Shown here in pieces: positions 24,040 to 36,300 of a stretch of DNA of 64,000 nt. Positions within the stretch are counted from its first letter, which is position 1. Every line of letters starts with the position of its first letter. Position numbers and translations under genes: made by a program. Source of the DNA: Phallusia mammillata (Eukaryota > Chordata > Ascidiacea > Phlebobranchia > Ascidiidae); contig QLIY01000005.1 of assembly GCA_003260075.1 (NCBI GenBank), positions 173,868 through 237,867 of the forward strand. Reading direction: 5' to 3'. The notes under the pieces were generated by a model. The model did no database searches, was not told the DNA's origin, and saw only the letters and a program-made list of their open reading frames with translations.

Positions 24040-27000
24040 CGATTGTTACAATTTTTTTGCCTATCAAATCTTGTGTAGTATTTTATTGCCTTTCTCTGAG
24101 ATGTTTCATATGATGCAGCGTACTTTAGGGTCTTGTGTTATCTGCAGAAATTGTATTGTGCCTGTTTGCATTTTTAACTGTGTTGTAATCATTTTCTGTA
24201 ATTTATTGTTAACAATTTTAATCACAATTTTTTGTGCAAAATGTAATTCTACAAAACTTTCTTGATTTTAAACTAATTTGACATGTTGATTTTTTGTACG
24301 GATTTTACACATATGCTTTAAAGACTGGGTTAGCAATTGAACAAAGTGGTGCGCATACCTCCTAATGCTTATGACACACAAAAACATACAGCTGCAAACA
24401 GGTGCTCCGTTAGCTTATAGCAATTGCTTTTGTATTCTTCTATGCAAAGTGTACACATTTGTCTTTCAACTTTTAAAAAATAAACTTGCTGAGAGGCTGG
24501 TATTATTACTATTTTTGTTTGTATGTGAGTATTAAACAAATTTTGGCGTTGAGTAATTGACTTTTGTGTTTTTTTGTTTTTGTAATTTTATCATGCAATT
24601 AATATGTAATGCCATTGTTGTTGTGTTGTGTGGTGTATAACTGTAACCCAATTGAGTATTTGCAACGTTTATAAATTGTGAATTTCAACAATTTCATTCC
24701 TATTAAAAATTGTTACATTTTTTATTAAAAGTAAAATCTGACATGTAGTGCGATATCTTTAGTTTACCAGTTCACTGAAGTAAATTGGCTCAAATGGTAT
24801 AACTCACTAAAATAATTTGTAGTGGTACAATTGCTCTTGGATAGTGGTTCTCAATAGGCTACTATAAATTCCGCAATCTACCTTTAAAACTGATGAAAAT
24901 GCTCAGTTTGGGGCTTTGGGCTATTAGTGATGGGTGGGAATTGTAATTTCAATACCAGACACCTCTTAGGGCTAATTTTTTTACATGCGGTATCTAGTAT
25001 CACACCTAACGCATGTGAGAATATTGGCGCAAAAGGTGTATCTGCGATTGAATTGCCCCCCCCCCCGGGTGGGATTTGTAATTTCAATACCAGACACCTC
25101 TTAGGGCTAATTTTTTTACATGCAGTATCTAGTATCACACCTTACGCATGTGAGAATATTGGCGCAAAAGGTGTATCTGCGATTGAATTGTGATGTTTTA
25201 ATAAACACAAATAGCTCTAATTAACCGTCATTATTTTCAAAAGTTTAATCATCGTTTGTCACTATAGACGGATCTTAAAATAGTTTACAGGTAAAAAGGT
25301 AAAAAATGTTGATTGTTAATGTGAATTTAACCATCAGGGGTCATTATCAGTCTCCATGCAAAATAGTGGTTACATGACTCACCAATTTTCAGCTAAGTCT
25401 CGTTCATAGAGCTCTAATCAACATTTTAAACCTTCAATTTTGCGTACAACTGTAACGACAGCCTGAAAAAGACGCCAATTTCCGTTTGTTTCTTGATTTT
25501 TATTTATTTCGATAATTATTGGTTTTTTTTTCGCAGCTAAAATCTATATGTTTAAAAAAGTAGAAATGTAAGTTTTAGTATATCAGAGTGACAAAGACAT
25601 ATCGGGAGTGTTGTAAAACGTTTTTCTGGCCCATAGTGAACAAAACTGTATTAATGATCGAGTAAAAACGACCAGTATTACGAATTTAAGATTGTGCAGT
25701 GCTTTGTTTATAAACGTGCTAAAATTGCTAGAAAAATACTTAAGTTTTAGACAAGCTGTGCTATTTAGCTTTTTCGATATTACTAGATAACAAATTAGGG
25801 ATTTGGGTTGTCAAAATCGCATGCAAATTTGAGGTTGATATAGCGTTGTATCATATCTACATTCCAGATTAAAAGAAAAACAATAAATAAATACTGTTAA
25901 CACTACAATTACCCGCCAAATCGTTTGTTACGTCATACGCAGCAAGGTCGATTGTGATAACGGCGTGAATCATTGTTTAACGAATACGTCATAGTGCTAA
26001 AATAAAAAGACGTTAGGCGTTTTCTTGACGAACGAAATCAAGAAAACGAAAGTTAAATGTTTACTACATACAATCGGGATGACATATGCGGCAAATAAAC
26101 TGAGAAGCGCGTATTTTGAGGGGTCGTTTTGAAAGTGGATGGGTGGAGGCTAGTTTTTATGCATGACTGCTCTCAAAGACGATTAAAATTCACCTTTAAC
26201 CCCGGAATAGTAAGGCTGACTGCCTGTGAGTGTCACACAGACATCAGTAATGATGCTGGGGAGAAGAGCTTTGGCAATTTTTCTCCACCATTGACGCATT
26301 TAAAGAATTTCTTACGTGACTTTATGTGCGTGTTTCTAAAGTGAATGTGTGTTTTTGGTTTACGTAACTGCCAAACGCCAGGTTGTCATGTACTGTTCAG
26401 TAAAATGTGATTTGCCAAAACTGATCTATAAGCTTGCCAGAGATTTCGCTAAAATGCAGTACAGATTAAGTTGTTATGCTTAAATCTGTCTACATTATAT
26501 GAGAAGTTGAGAACTGTTTATAGGCAGATCGAACCACATAGTTCTGTTGTAAAATAATGGACTACAGTGCTTGTTTGTAATTGTTATCACGCTATAGCAT
26601 GCAGTTTTGTGTGAAGTTTCATCTATGTTTGTTGATTCTCGATCAGTTTTGCAGTACATTGAAATTTTGGTATTAAGTATGAACTGGTACTGCCTGAACT
26701 ATAGCTCTGGTGAGTAGTTTGTATTACACACAACAAAACATGGATACCAAATGTTTGTTTTTAACTGCATCAAACAAGACTTACAACAGGAAAATTATTT
26801 TTTCATCATTTCTTGTGTAATTGATACAGGAAAAGCCCAGAAAGTTTTTTGTTTATAGCTTAGTACTGTAGTTACAATAATGGTAATCCATATTTTTACA
26901 CCCTTGTGACCAAATTACTGGTGATTGGCAACCATCCAATTGGATAAAATTAGGCTAGTGATCTCCATTCGGCTAATTAGGTACTTTAACTATCTTTGCT

Positions 27001-27316
27001 CTTTTTGTTGTTTTGTCTTTGCTCATGTAAAGAATATTTTTGTGTAGTCTTCTGTCTCTGTCACTTCTATTCCAAATTTAAGACAAGACTCAGCCATTTT
27101 GTGTTTTCTACTTGTGTTTTTAAACAGTCGTCAGCAGAAAAAAAAACTATTGCTTTCCTCAGAGAATGATGGCATAGCTTGCTCTGAAGTGTATGTGACT
27201 GATATAATTCAGTTGCCAGCTGAATTTAAAAAATGGACTGCAATTCAGCCGCTTTAATGGTTTGCACTGATTTCACATGGGTTGTGACATCATAAGGTTA
27301 TAATAACCACTATCCA
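24040..27316. other. Intergenic: BIN3 3' end and TSC22D 5' region
   Basis: I see no supported gene here. Positions 24,932-25,190 are one ~123-bp segment twice, separated by C12 (25,056-25,067). Positions 25,920-26,110 are CpG-richer and contain two CRE-like sites, TTACGTCAT and TACGTCATA, making them a candidate TSC22D promoter. The 71-codon open frame at 26,129-26,344 has no recognisable motif and is not called. Confidence 0.5.
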
Positions 27317-30300
27317 ATGGAACCACACAAAAAAGAAAGCGGTACTCAAAATGGCAATTCATCACTGCAACCATCACAAGGAGTTCTTGAGTCTGGTACA
27401 GTGGCGGTTCAGTCAGAAGCTTCAACCATTTCAGGCAATGAAAAGTTTAACGCTAACCAGGAGTCAATGCCTGATTCCATACCAGGGTGGGTATAACTAC
27501 TGAGCTCTGTTCAATGCATTGTTAACAGCCACTGTAATTGTCCATGTGTTGTAATGTTTGGTCGTGGATAAATTATTTCCTTATTTTTTTCAAAGATTTG
27601 ATTCACATAACACACCAGCAGCGTAGCACTGATTTAGTTTTTTTTTTTTATTTCACATGATTTTGAAAAGTAGATCATATCTGTGGCCTATTTGTAACAA
27701 TGCACCACTTTTATAAAGTTATTAAAACTGTGGAACACCCTATTAAAATTTATCATTATTTTTTTTTGTTTTCACTAATCCCCTGAAACCTTGTCTTGAA
27801 ATCTATATGCAAGTGGTTATTAACCTTGGGTGCAACACCTATTCTTAGAATACCGAATCACTAGGTTTATGGAATACTAATTGCCCGAAATACAACAGGG
27901 GTTCGAGCACTGGTTGGTGACTTCATGAGTTGCAAACAGTAAAAAGGTTATGAATTATAGTTATGTGGTTAGCGAACACAAGTTTGAGAACCACTGGTCT
28001 ATATTATGTTACAAAACTATATTATGTTACAAAATTACAATATGTTTTATAATTTGTGTTGTTATCTTACAGACAAGTCACACACCAACCCCTGCAAGCT
28101 CCTGCAACACAGCAGCCTTCAAAAAAGAAGGGATTTCAGATTACAAGCGTGAAAGACCCAGGAGATGGAGAAGAGAGTGCTGATGAGTTGGACGAATCTC
28201 ATACTTCGTACTCAGACATGTCGTATTCTCGTACAACGGACATGGACCATGATCAAGAGAGTTCAGCCTCTGAAGATACCCTGAACACGACAGTCCAAGA
28301 CGGGATCTCTCAACTTGTGTCTGGCCAAGCTCCAACAGTGACCAATGCTTTGGACGGGTCAGTAAAGGGTGGTGGAGTAAAGCCAACAGCACAAGTAAGT
28401 GAAATAAAATATTCATGACCTTATTGCTGTTTACCATGTTAATGTCTCGATAATATACCTAACTTAGACTCATTTGACATCTATACATATACAGTAAACC
28501 TGGCTCGTTGGGACTAAACAATTTGTGAGGATTATGCAAAGATCCGGTTTAACTGATGTTACTATGTTACAAACCATTTGTACCTCAAGTTTTGTTTGAT
28601 TTAGGCCAGTGGTTCTCAAACTTTTTTGACCGCGACCCAAATCTGAGCTTTATGAACATCTTGCGACCCAAGCCTCAAACAACAAAAATGTATTTTTTAT
28701 TTTTGTATGAATAGTTATCATCCTTAAACGCTAACTGTTACTTTCCAAGTTCAGTTTCGTATGATTAACCTCCTATCATTCCCCGTGCTAACGTGTTACA
28801 ATCGCCGTGTGCGTAATAGAAAATTAGAAGGCTATTGTCTGTATGTTATAATGATTGGTTTATTTTGCTGTATAGCGTTGTCAAGTGAGGCTGTATTTGG
28901 CTAAACTTGAAATGTAAAAAGTTCGTTTGGACAGAATTGAATCACCACAGCGCGACCCATTTTGTGACCCGTCGCGACCCATACTTTGAGAACCACTGAT
29001 TTAGGCAAAGTTCAGGATTAACTGCATCCTGTTCAACCAAGATTTACTGTGTATAATATGCCTTTTTTGTTAATTTTTAGAAGAAAATATTAGTTAATAT
29101 GCTTAAACAAAAAATTGGAGCATGCCTTTTTAGACTTTAAGAGTAGTTCTGCTAACTGTTTAGAGATTCTTCTTGCCAATAAATGCAACTTTTTATTAAC
29201 AAACGTTGTATATTTAACAGAATGTTGTGGTCAACCACTCCCAAACTGGGCAATTGGACTTGTCAAAGGACAATGAGCAAAAGAAAGACAATGTTGTGAG
29301 TTATATATTCTAACTAGTCTTTTATCTGTTAGTATAAACTTGATCATTACATTTTGATATAATATAAATACTTTATGCACTACTGTAGGCTGAATTTACA
29401 TTAATGTATGGTTTAAGACATGGTCATTACCGATTTGGGGGTCAACACTAGTGCATTATCTTGTAAGTTAAATCAACTGTTTAAATCGAAACATGGGTAG
29501 AGTTGACTTTACCTTTATTGACTTAGCATGCTTTGTGACCCCAACTGCAGTATTTGACCTCTGAGCTGGATTTTTGTGTTTGTTTAGAAGTCTCCTGCTG
29601 GTACTCCTGCAGTAGATGCAAAGGAACTGTTATTGGGAGATAAAGCGCCTACTCTACCTCAAAATTCTCAGTCTGCTCAAACCAAAGCGCCCACCAAAGT
29701 TGTGGGAAGTACGTCTAACACTTCCCACACCACAGATACAACTACCACCACAACTTCTACTGCTGCTGGGAGCAAAGTCACTACAAGTACAAGCGGCTCG
29801 CTTGCCAAGGGTGGTGCCTCGCGAGTTTATAAGGTGGTCAAGCGGGAAAGTTTTCAGCCTGTCAAGCGGGAACGAGCAAGATGGACGTGCTTCGACTACT
29901 TGGACGCGCAGTCTCCGAATTTAGTGTTTGTTGCCCATTCAGCTAGCGATACGCGATTAAATTACCATGAACCTCCAATGCATCCTGCAAACAATTTGCC
30001 TATGTCAATGTCTGCTACTTCTGTGCTATCTAGTTCAAGTTCGTTTAACCTGCAACATTCTGATAGCAGTTCTTCCATTATTCGTGAATCTTTTCACAAT
30101 GCTGCTATGGTGACTTCGGTTCAACATTCTGCTAGTACGTCGTCAGTAAATTATGATCTTGAAAATAGGAAAATGCAGCGATTAACCAATGTTAGACCCC
30201 TTGATGAAACTGAAGAAAAAAGAAGGCTCAGCTTGGAAGAAAGGTATGTATAAGTTTTAGGATATGTGATTATTTTAATATAGGTTATGTTTAAGTGATA

Positions 30301-33300
30301 GAGCCCAAGTGCCAAACATTGCCATTTTTGAAGTTCAGTGCTAGGTCAAGGCCCAAAAGTGCTGTTTGTGTTTTTTTCTACAGTAATGCACATTATCAAG
30401 CAACATTAAACAAAAGTCAAAACTTGCGTTACCTTGAAAAACATGTAAATTTTCTGAACACAAACTTTATTAATGAGCATGTTTTGGGTTCTGGACTTGA
30501 AGAATAATGATGGTCCCAACTTCCAACTCATGCATGTGTGACATCATAATAACAAGCATGTTCGGCTAAGTACTGAGCATTAACATGATAAGGTTTGAGC
30601 CAGATAAAATTAAATACTACCAAGTTTATCCTAGTTCCATGCAGGAATTGACATAAAATAACGACTTTCAATTTCCTTATTTTTTAAGAACTGAGGCATC
30701 AGGTCAAGACGTTATCAAAAGTGCAATCCAGTCGTATGTCGATCTGAGTACTTCAGAAGATGAAGGGTAAGATGTTTCATTTGGCTTTATTTTTTATCTG
30801 TTGTGTTTACATTTTAGCATGTATAGAGTGTTCAGAATTTTTGAGTATGTTAAATGCAAGATTTCTTACAAACCTTTCTCATTTAAAAATGTGATAGTTT
30901 CTTTTTACTTTCCTATTTTCTTTCTCTCTGTAAACCTAATTCAAAAATGATCTACCTATCTACTTTGTTCAATCAATTTCTGCTATTTCTGAACTCTTTC
31001 TTTCCTACCTTAGCATTCTCTATAGTTTTCCTATGTTGTCTCCTTCTACTGAGTTTGCTTTGCGGAATCTTCTGTGAGTATTTTCCTATTTTTTTCCTCT
31101 CTTTCTATTTTTTTCTTTCTTCTCACTGTCCAGCACTCTGTGATGACAATGTAAATAATTTTCTGTTTGCTGCTTTTCAATTATCATACTCTGGCAGAGG
31201 TCACATGTAGTAAATGTATAATATTCTCTCTTAACAATCTTTAAATAGTCAACGTTTGTGTATTTTTTTATTACATGTACTAAACTTTGCAACATATTCC
31301 AATTGAGTTGCACAAAACTAAAAATTGATGCCAAAATATTCTACTTGATGACAGAATTATAACAAAAGTTTTGTGCAATGAGGTACTCAATTCAGCAATT
31401 TGCTTACCAAGGCAAAAAGATAATGTTAGAACCAACATTGAAATGTACAAACTGATTTTTTTGTTTTTAGTTCTTCAACTCGGAGTGTTCGAATCGACAA
31501 CAAGATAGAAGCTGCTATGGTATGCCATTGTAGTTTATGTTGACATTTAGACAATATTTGCGCATGATTCGATTGTCACTTGTTTGACCAACTCAAATAG
31601 ACTGATTAGGATTGGTCAAGTGATCTGTACTTGTTTACACAATGACCTTGCCAAAGTCGATATAGCATATGGAAAAGTTGTAAAAAACTTATGGTATAAT
31701 TTATTACTTTTCAACTTCAAAATGCCTGCAATACAAAGCAGTTCCTTTTTAGGCAAGAAAATGAAAACAATTGTTTACCAAAAATTGATTTCCTTTTATA
31801 CGGTTTGGAGTATTTTTTTACTTTTTTGGTCAAAAATGAGTGGTTCAAAGTTTACACACACAATAGATATACATATATGGGTATATGAAGTAATGCTCTC
31901 TAAAATTGGTAAAAGTTACCCAGTGCTTAACCTACAGACCGCCATAAGGTTTCAAACATTTATTTAAATGTTTTATCTTTGACTAGAAACACACAAGCCA
32001 GTATATGTAAAAAGCACAACATTTTTTTCTAATTTCAAAACGTAGTGTTTTTTTACAAAATGTACTGGTCGTTTTTTATCAGAATCTTTAAAACCATGAA
32101 TTTTGTACCTATGTTTCACTTTTGTTTTTTGTTATTTAGGATTTGGTAAAGAAACACTTAATGCTGGCGGTCAGAGATGAAGTGGATGAGCTGAAAGAAA
32201 AAATAGTTGAACTACAAGACGACAATCTCAAAATGAAGAAAGAAAATGATTTGTTAAAGGGGGTCCTTACACCTGAACAGCAGAACGCTGTCCAACAAGT
32301 TTTATCGAGGGTAAGAATACTGTTTCTAAAATTTACAGAAAATCAAAATTTGTGTGCTATTTTCACAAATTGTTCCCATTTTTTTTAATAAATACTGTGA
32401 TAACTTTTTGGTAAAACATTTCTTGAAATCCAACAATCCATTTTTAAAAATGTTGTAAACCAAAAATCCAAAATATTGAAATCCAAAAATCTTAAATGTT
32501 GAAATCCAAAAATCAACTTTTTCATTTACCAAAATCCTACATGTTGTTGCAGTAAAGATTGTCGTTTAGTGTTTTATAGTGATTGATGTGATTCTGGAAT
32601 TAAGTTGTCACTTATCTGAGCTGTAAATAACCAAACCATTAAAACTAGAACAGATTAACTAGTCTCATACTGCACTATTGCTGAATAGTATTAATATGTT
32701 TGTCATAATATGACCTTAATATTATCATTAAAGTAACTTGAAATAGTCATATTGTGTAAAATTTAAGGATTTCATATATCAAGCTAAATGTTTTTTATTT
32801 GCTGCTTTACTTGTGTGTTTATTAATCTGTGGTTATGTTAAATGCAAATTCAATCGGCCCAATAAGTGGTATACAAGCATAATAAACAGCTCACAAATAA
32901 TATATACATGCCCAAGGCATTGAAACCCTTCCAATACTCTTCTGTTGTTTGGTTTTAGGCTTTTACCCAACCACAGAAAAGTACTTCACTTCAGCCATCT
33001 CAGGTGAGCAGTCTATTCAATCCAGCTTAAAAGCACACTTTCTGTACAAACTGTAGCCGAAATATTTTATCTTTGTAAGTCATTTTTTTTGTCAGACAAT
33101 TGATTACAAAGCGATATAAAATATTTATGGTGCCATGGCGTTGACACATATTTGGAATTGAATTCTGCATAAGTTGCAATGCATAATCCAGGTGGAAATA
33201 ACATGTTTAGTAAATTCTCCTTGTCGTCTCGGTACTTTGTTCCTACTGAGGAATGCAGTGATAAAGTTTGTCTTTTCTAACATAATGGGTGCACTTATGT

Positions 33301-36300
33301 TTGCTGAGTAAATCATGAAGCTCAGACTGTTGATTTTGTGACCGAATGATTGAACCATAGTGACAGATCTGATGCGCATAGTGTCACAACTTTTTCAGTT
33401 TTTTTTTCTTTGGTTAAGTCCAATAACCATTTGATTTTACTTTTTTTAAGGCTAAATGTATTATGGTACCCCGACTATAGTTTAGTGCATAATATTCTAC
33501 TAAATGACACTCTGTTTCTGGTTTTGCAACCTATAACAATTAAAATGATTGTTAAATAAGCTTTACTGAGGCTAGTAGCTTTCATTAGTCAGCCAGCCTG
33601 CTTGGCAAGTCTATAAATTAGGTTATTTAATTTTTTATGGCTGTAGACCACTTTAAACCTGGTCTAGGTCTGGTTAGACAATGACTACCGATTCTCCAGC
33701 CAGTTTTTCAGCATATTCATTCTAATGGGGATCCTTTAAATATATTTACAAGACTGCTGATTCCTTTATACCAGTGGTTCTCAAACTGTTGTACGCCGTA
33801 ACTTTTCAGGTGGTACGCGAGTAGATTTATGTGATACCTAATTTAAGTCCTATCTAAAATTGCAACTCAACGGACCCAACTGATCAGCCATGGTTTGGGC
33901 AAAACTCGTGTTTTTGACAGTCTTTTGAAATTGCTAAATATGCTAGCCAGGTTGAGAAAGTGGGTTAATTTCTTGGTCTTTCCATTCAAACAGGGTTTAG
34001 GACTTACGCAGTGATAAAAAAGTTGTCTAGTTAGTATGCGAGATCCGGAAAAGATTGGGAACCACTGCTTTATACAATAAAAATACTACTAATCCTCCAT
34101 TAAACCAGTTAAAGTGGGCATGTCTTCTAAACCAAATTTTTAGAAATGGATTAGAACTGCCCACAGCAAGAGTCAAACTGACAATCACTGTTTACCTTTT
34201 TTCAATTATTAAACAGTAAAACGATAAAAAATCTTGGTTAGAACAGAATCGGTCAGTTTCAGTTGACAAAACGCCTAACTGGCATCTCCAGCTGCTTTAA
34301 ATAGAATCTGTTTAGTTAGAATGTATATTCCTTTACCTAAACTGCACTGATGCTATTTTAACCGAAGATTTTGTCATCCATTGGTTTTACTGTCTTCAAA
34401 ACCATTGAGGTCTGCGAATACCAGATAGAAAACCACTAGCTTACATGGGCTTTACTCCACAGACCACTATTCCTGGGTACAATTTACCAATTCAAGGCAT
34501 CCAGTCACTTGACATTGCTGCACCAACACCCAACCAAGTGACACCTACACAACAACCACTGGCAACTGGTCAAGCAAGTAAGGAAAATGTGAAAAATAAA
34601 TCACTTTTAGACTTTGCAAAATATATTTACCCTTCCTGGAAAAGACACCTAATTTAAGGTGAATTTTTCAATACCTCTGGTTTGATTCATCAATAAAAAG
34701 TGCCACACACTATAGTTACTTATTCGAAGTTGATCCTAGTAAAGTTTGACCCTAGATGGCCCAGCGGTTTACCCACAGGCACCCAAAACTTGAAGTTTAC
34801 ACTTTGATTTTTGGTGACTTGCAATATAGTTCTAAGAATTTGTAACATTTAGTTAGATTCAGCTGATTCGCACCGGTTCCATATAACCATCTCACGAACT
34901 TTTATGAGATCAGCGAATCATTTAGCATTACTGGTTACTGTCAATGGATTTTATAACAGGGCCGGCTGAAAAATATGACTTTTGACAAAAAACTGACAAA
35001 AAATTTGAATCCCACCACTGGTTAGATTCACCCATTTTTCATTTATTTCACTGCAAAACAAACCACAAACAATTAGACAACCTAATGAAGGCTATGAAAA
35101 GACACATATGTTGTACCTAAATAAATAAAAAATTTAAGTTGTCCTAAAATATTTCTTAAATCAGGCATTAATTTTTTAAGAAAGATTTTGCTCATACTAA
35201 ATATTTGATTTAAATGGGTAGAAGAAGTTAACATAGCTATAGACGCCAAGCAGAATATAAACTGAAATGTCTGCGAGTAGTATTTTGCATTTAAAACAAA
35301 CACTTGGCCTTTAAATGTTAATGACGTTACCCGTTAGTTTGCAACAAAGGCCCCCTAGGAGTCAAAGAAACACATTTTGACATAAAATCCATCATAAACA
35401 CTTGTAAAGAGAAAAAGACAATTGGCATTAGACTGATATGGTATTTTTAAAATAGAAATATTAACTGAGTTAGCATGAATAATAAATTCACAACTGGTAT
35501 CAGCCCTGCAGTGTTTATGCTAAGTAGCGATCACAGCACACTCATATATTATTCTTGTAATTTGGCTTTTGACTCAGGCTCACCACTGAGCCTGTGTAGA
35601 TCAGTTTGTAGAGTGCGAGTCCCTGAAAGGCTCATGTCGTGGGTTTAAATCCCACCACAGGCTGACTTTTTCTAGCCAACGCCTTGTCATATGTGAATGC
35701 TTGTTGACCGGCTGATTCATTTCTAATTTAATATGCCTTGCATATTATGACAGAAAAATTGTTTTCACTTATTTGAAAGGTCAGATTTTTAGATTCAAAC
35801 AGAGTCACATAGGCTGATTTATCATGTAGCCTGTTATGGCATTTTGCCTACAAGCTAAAGTTCCCATATTGTTTCAGACCCCATCCCCCCCCCCTGATTT
35901 ATCATGTAGCCTGTTATGGCATTTTGCCTACAAGCTAAAGTTTCCATATTGTTTCAGACCCCACCATTCACCATGGATATGCACAACAGCCAGCCGCAAA
36001 TACTGGAAATATACAACTGCAGCCAATGCATCTAGTGAGTATACAAAAAGCACACAATGTTTGTTTAATAGTCTCACTACAGGTGCACGCCACCTTATGG
36101 GCAGTTTTGCACAGTAAACAAAAGATAAATTTTCTTGACATGATATGTAAGTTATTCATTGATTTATTACTATCGTGTCAATGCTTTTGTTTGCCCTGTA
36201 ATTGTCGATAAGAGCCCAACATGTCTACCCCCAGACTATAATACAGATGTCTTAAACAGCTTCATAATGTTTTCTTATGGGTGGGTTAGAGCAGTGTTCT

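Noticed and set aside
31584-31967. 127-codon open frame in TSC22D intron 6
   Set aside because: No motif, AT-driven composition, lies between two in-phase exons.
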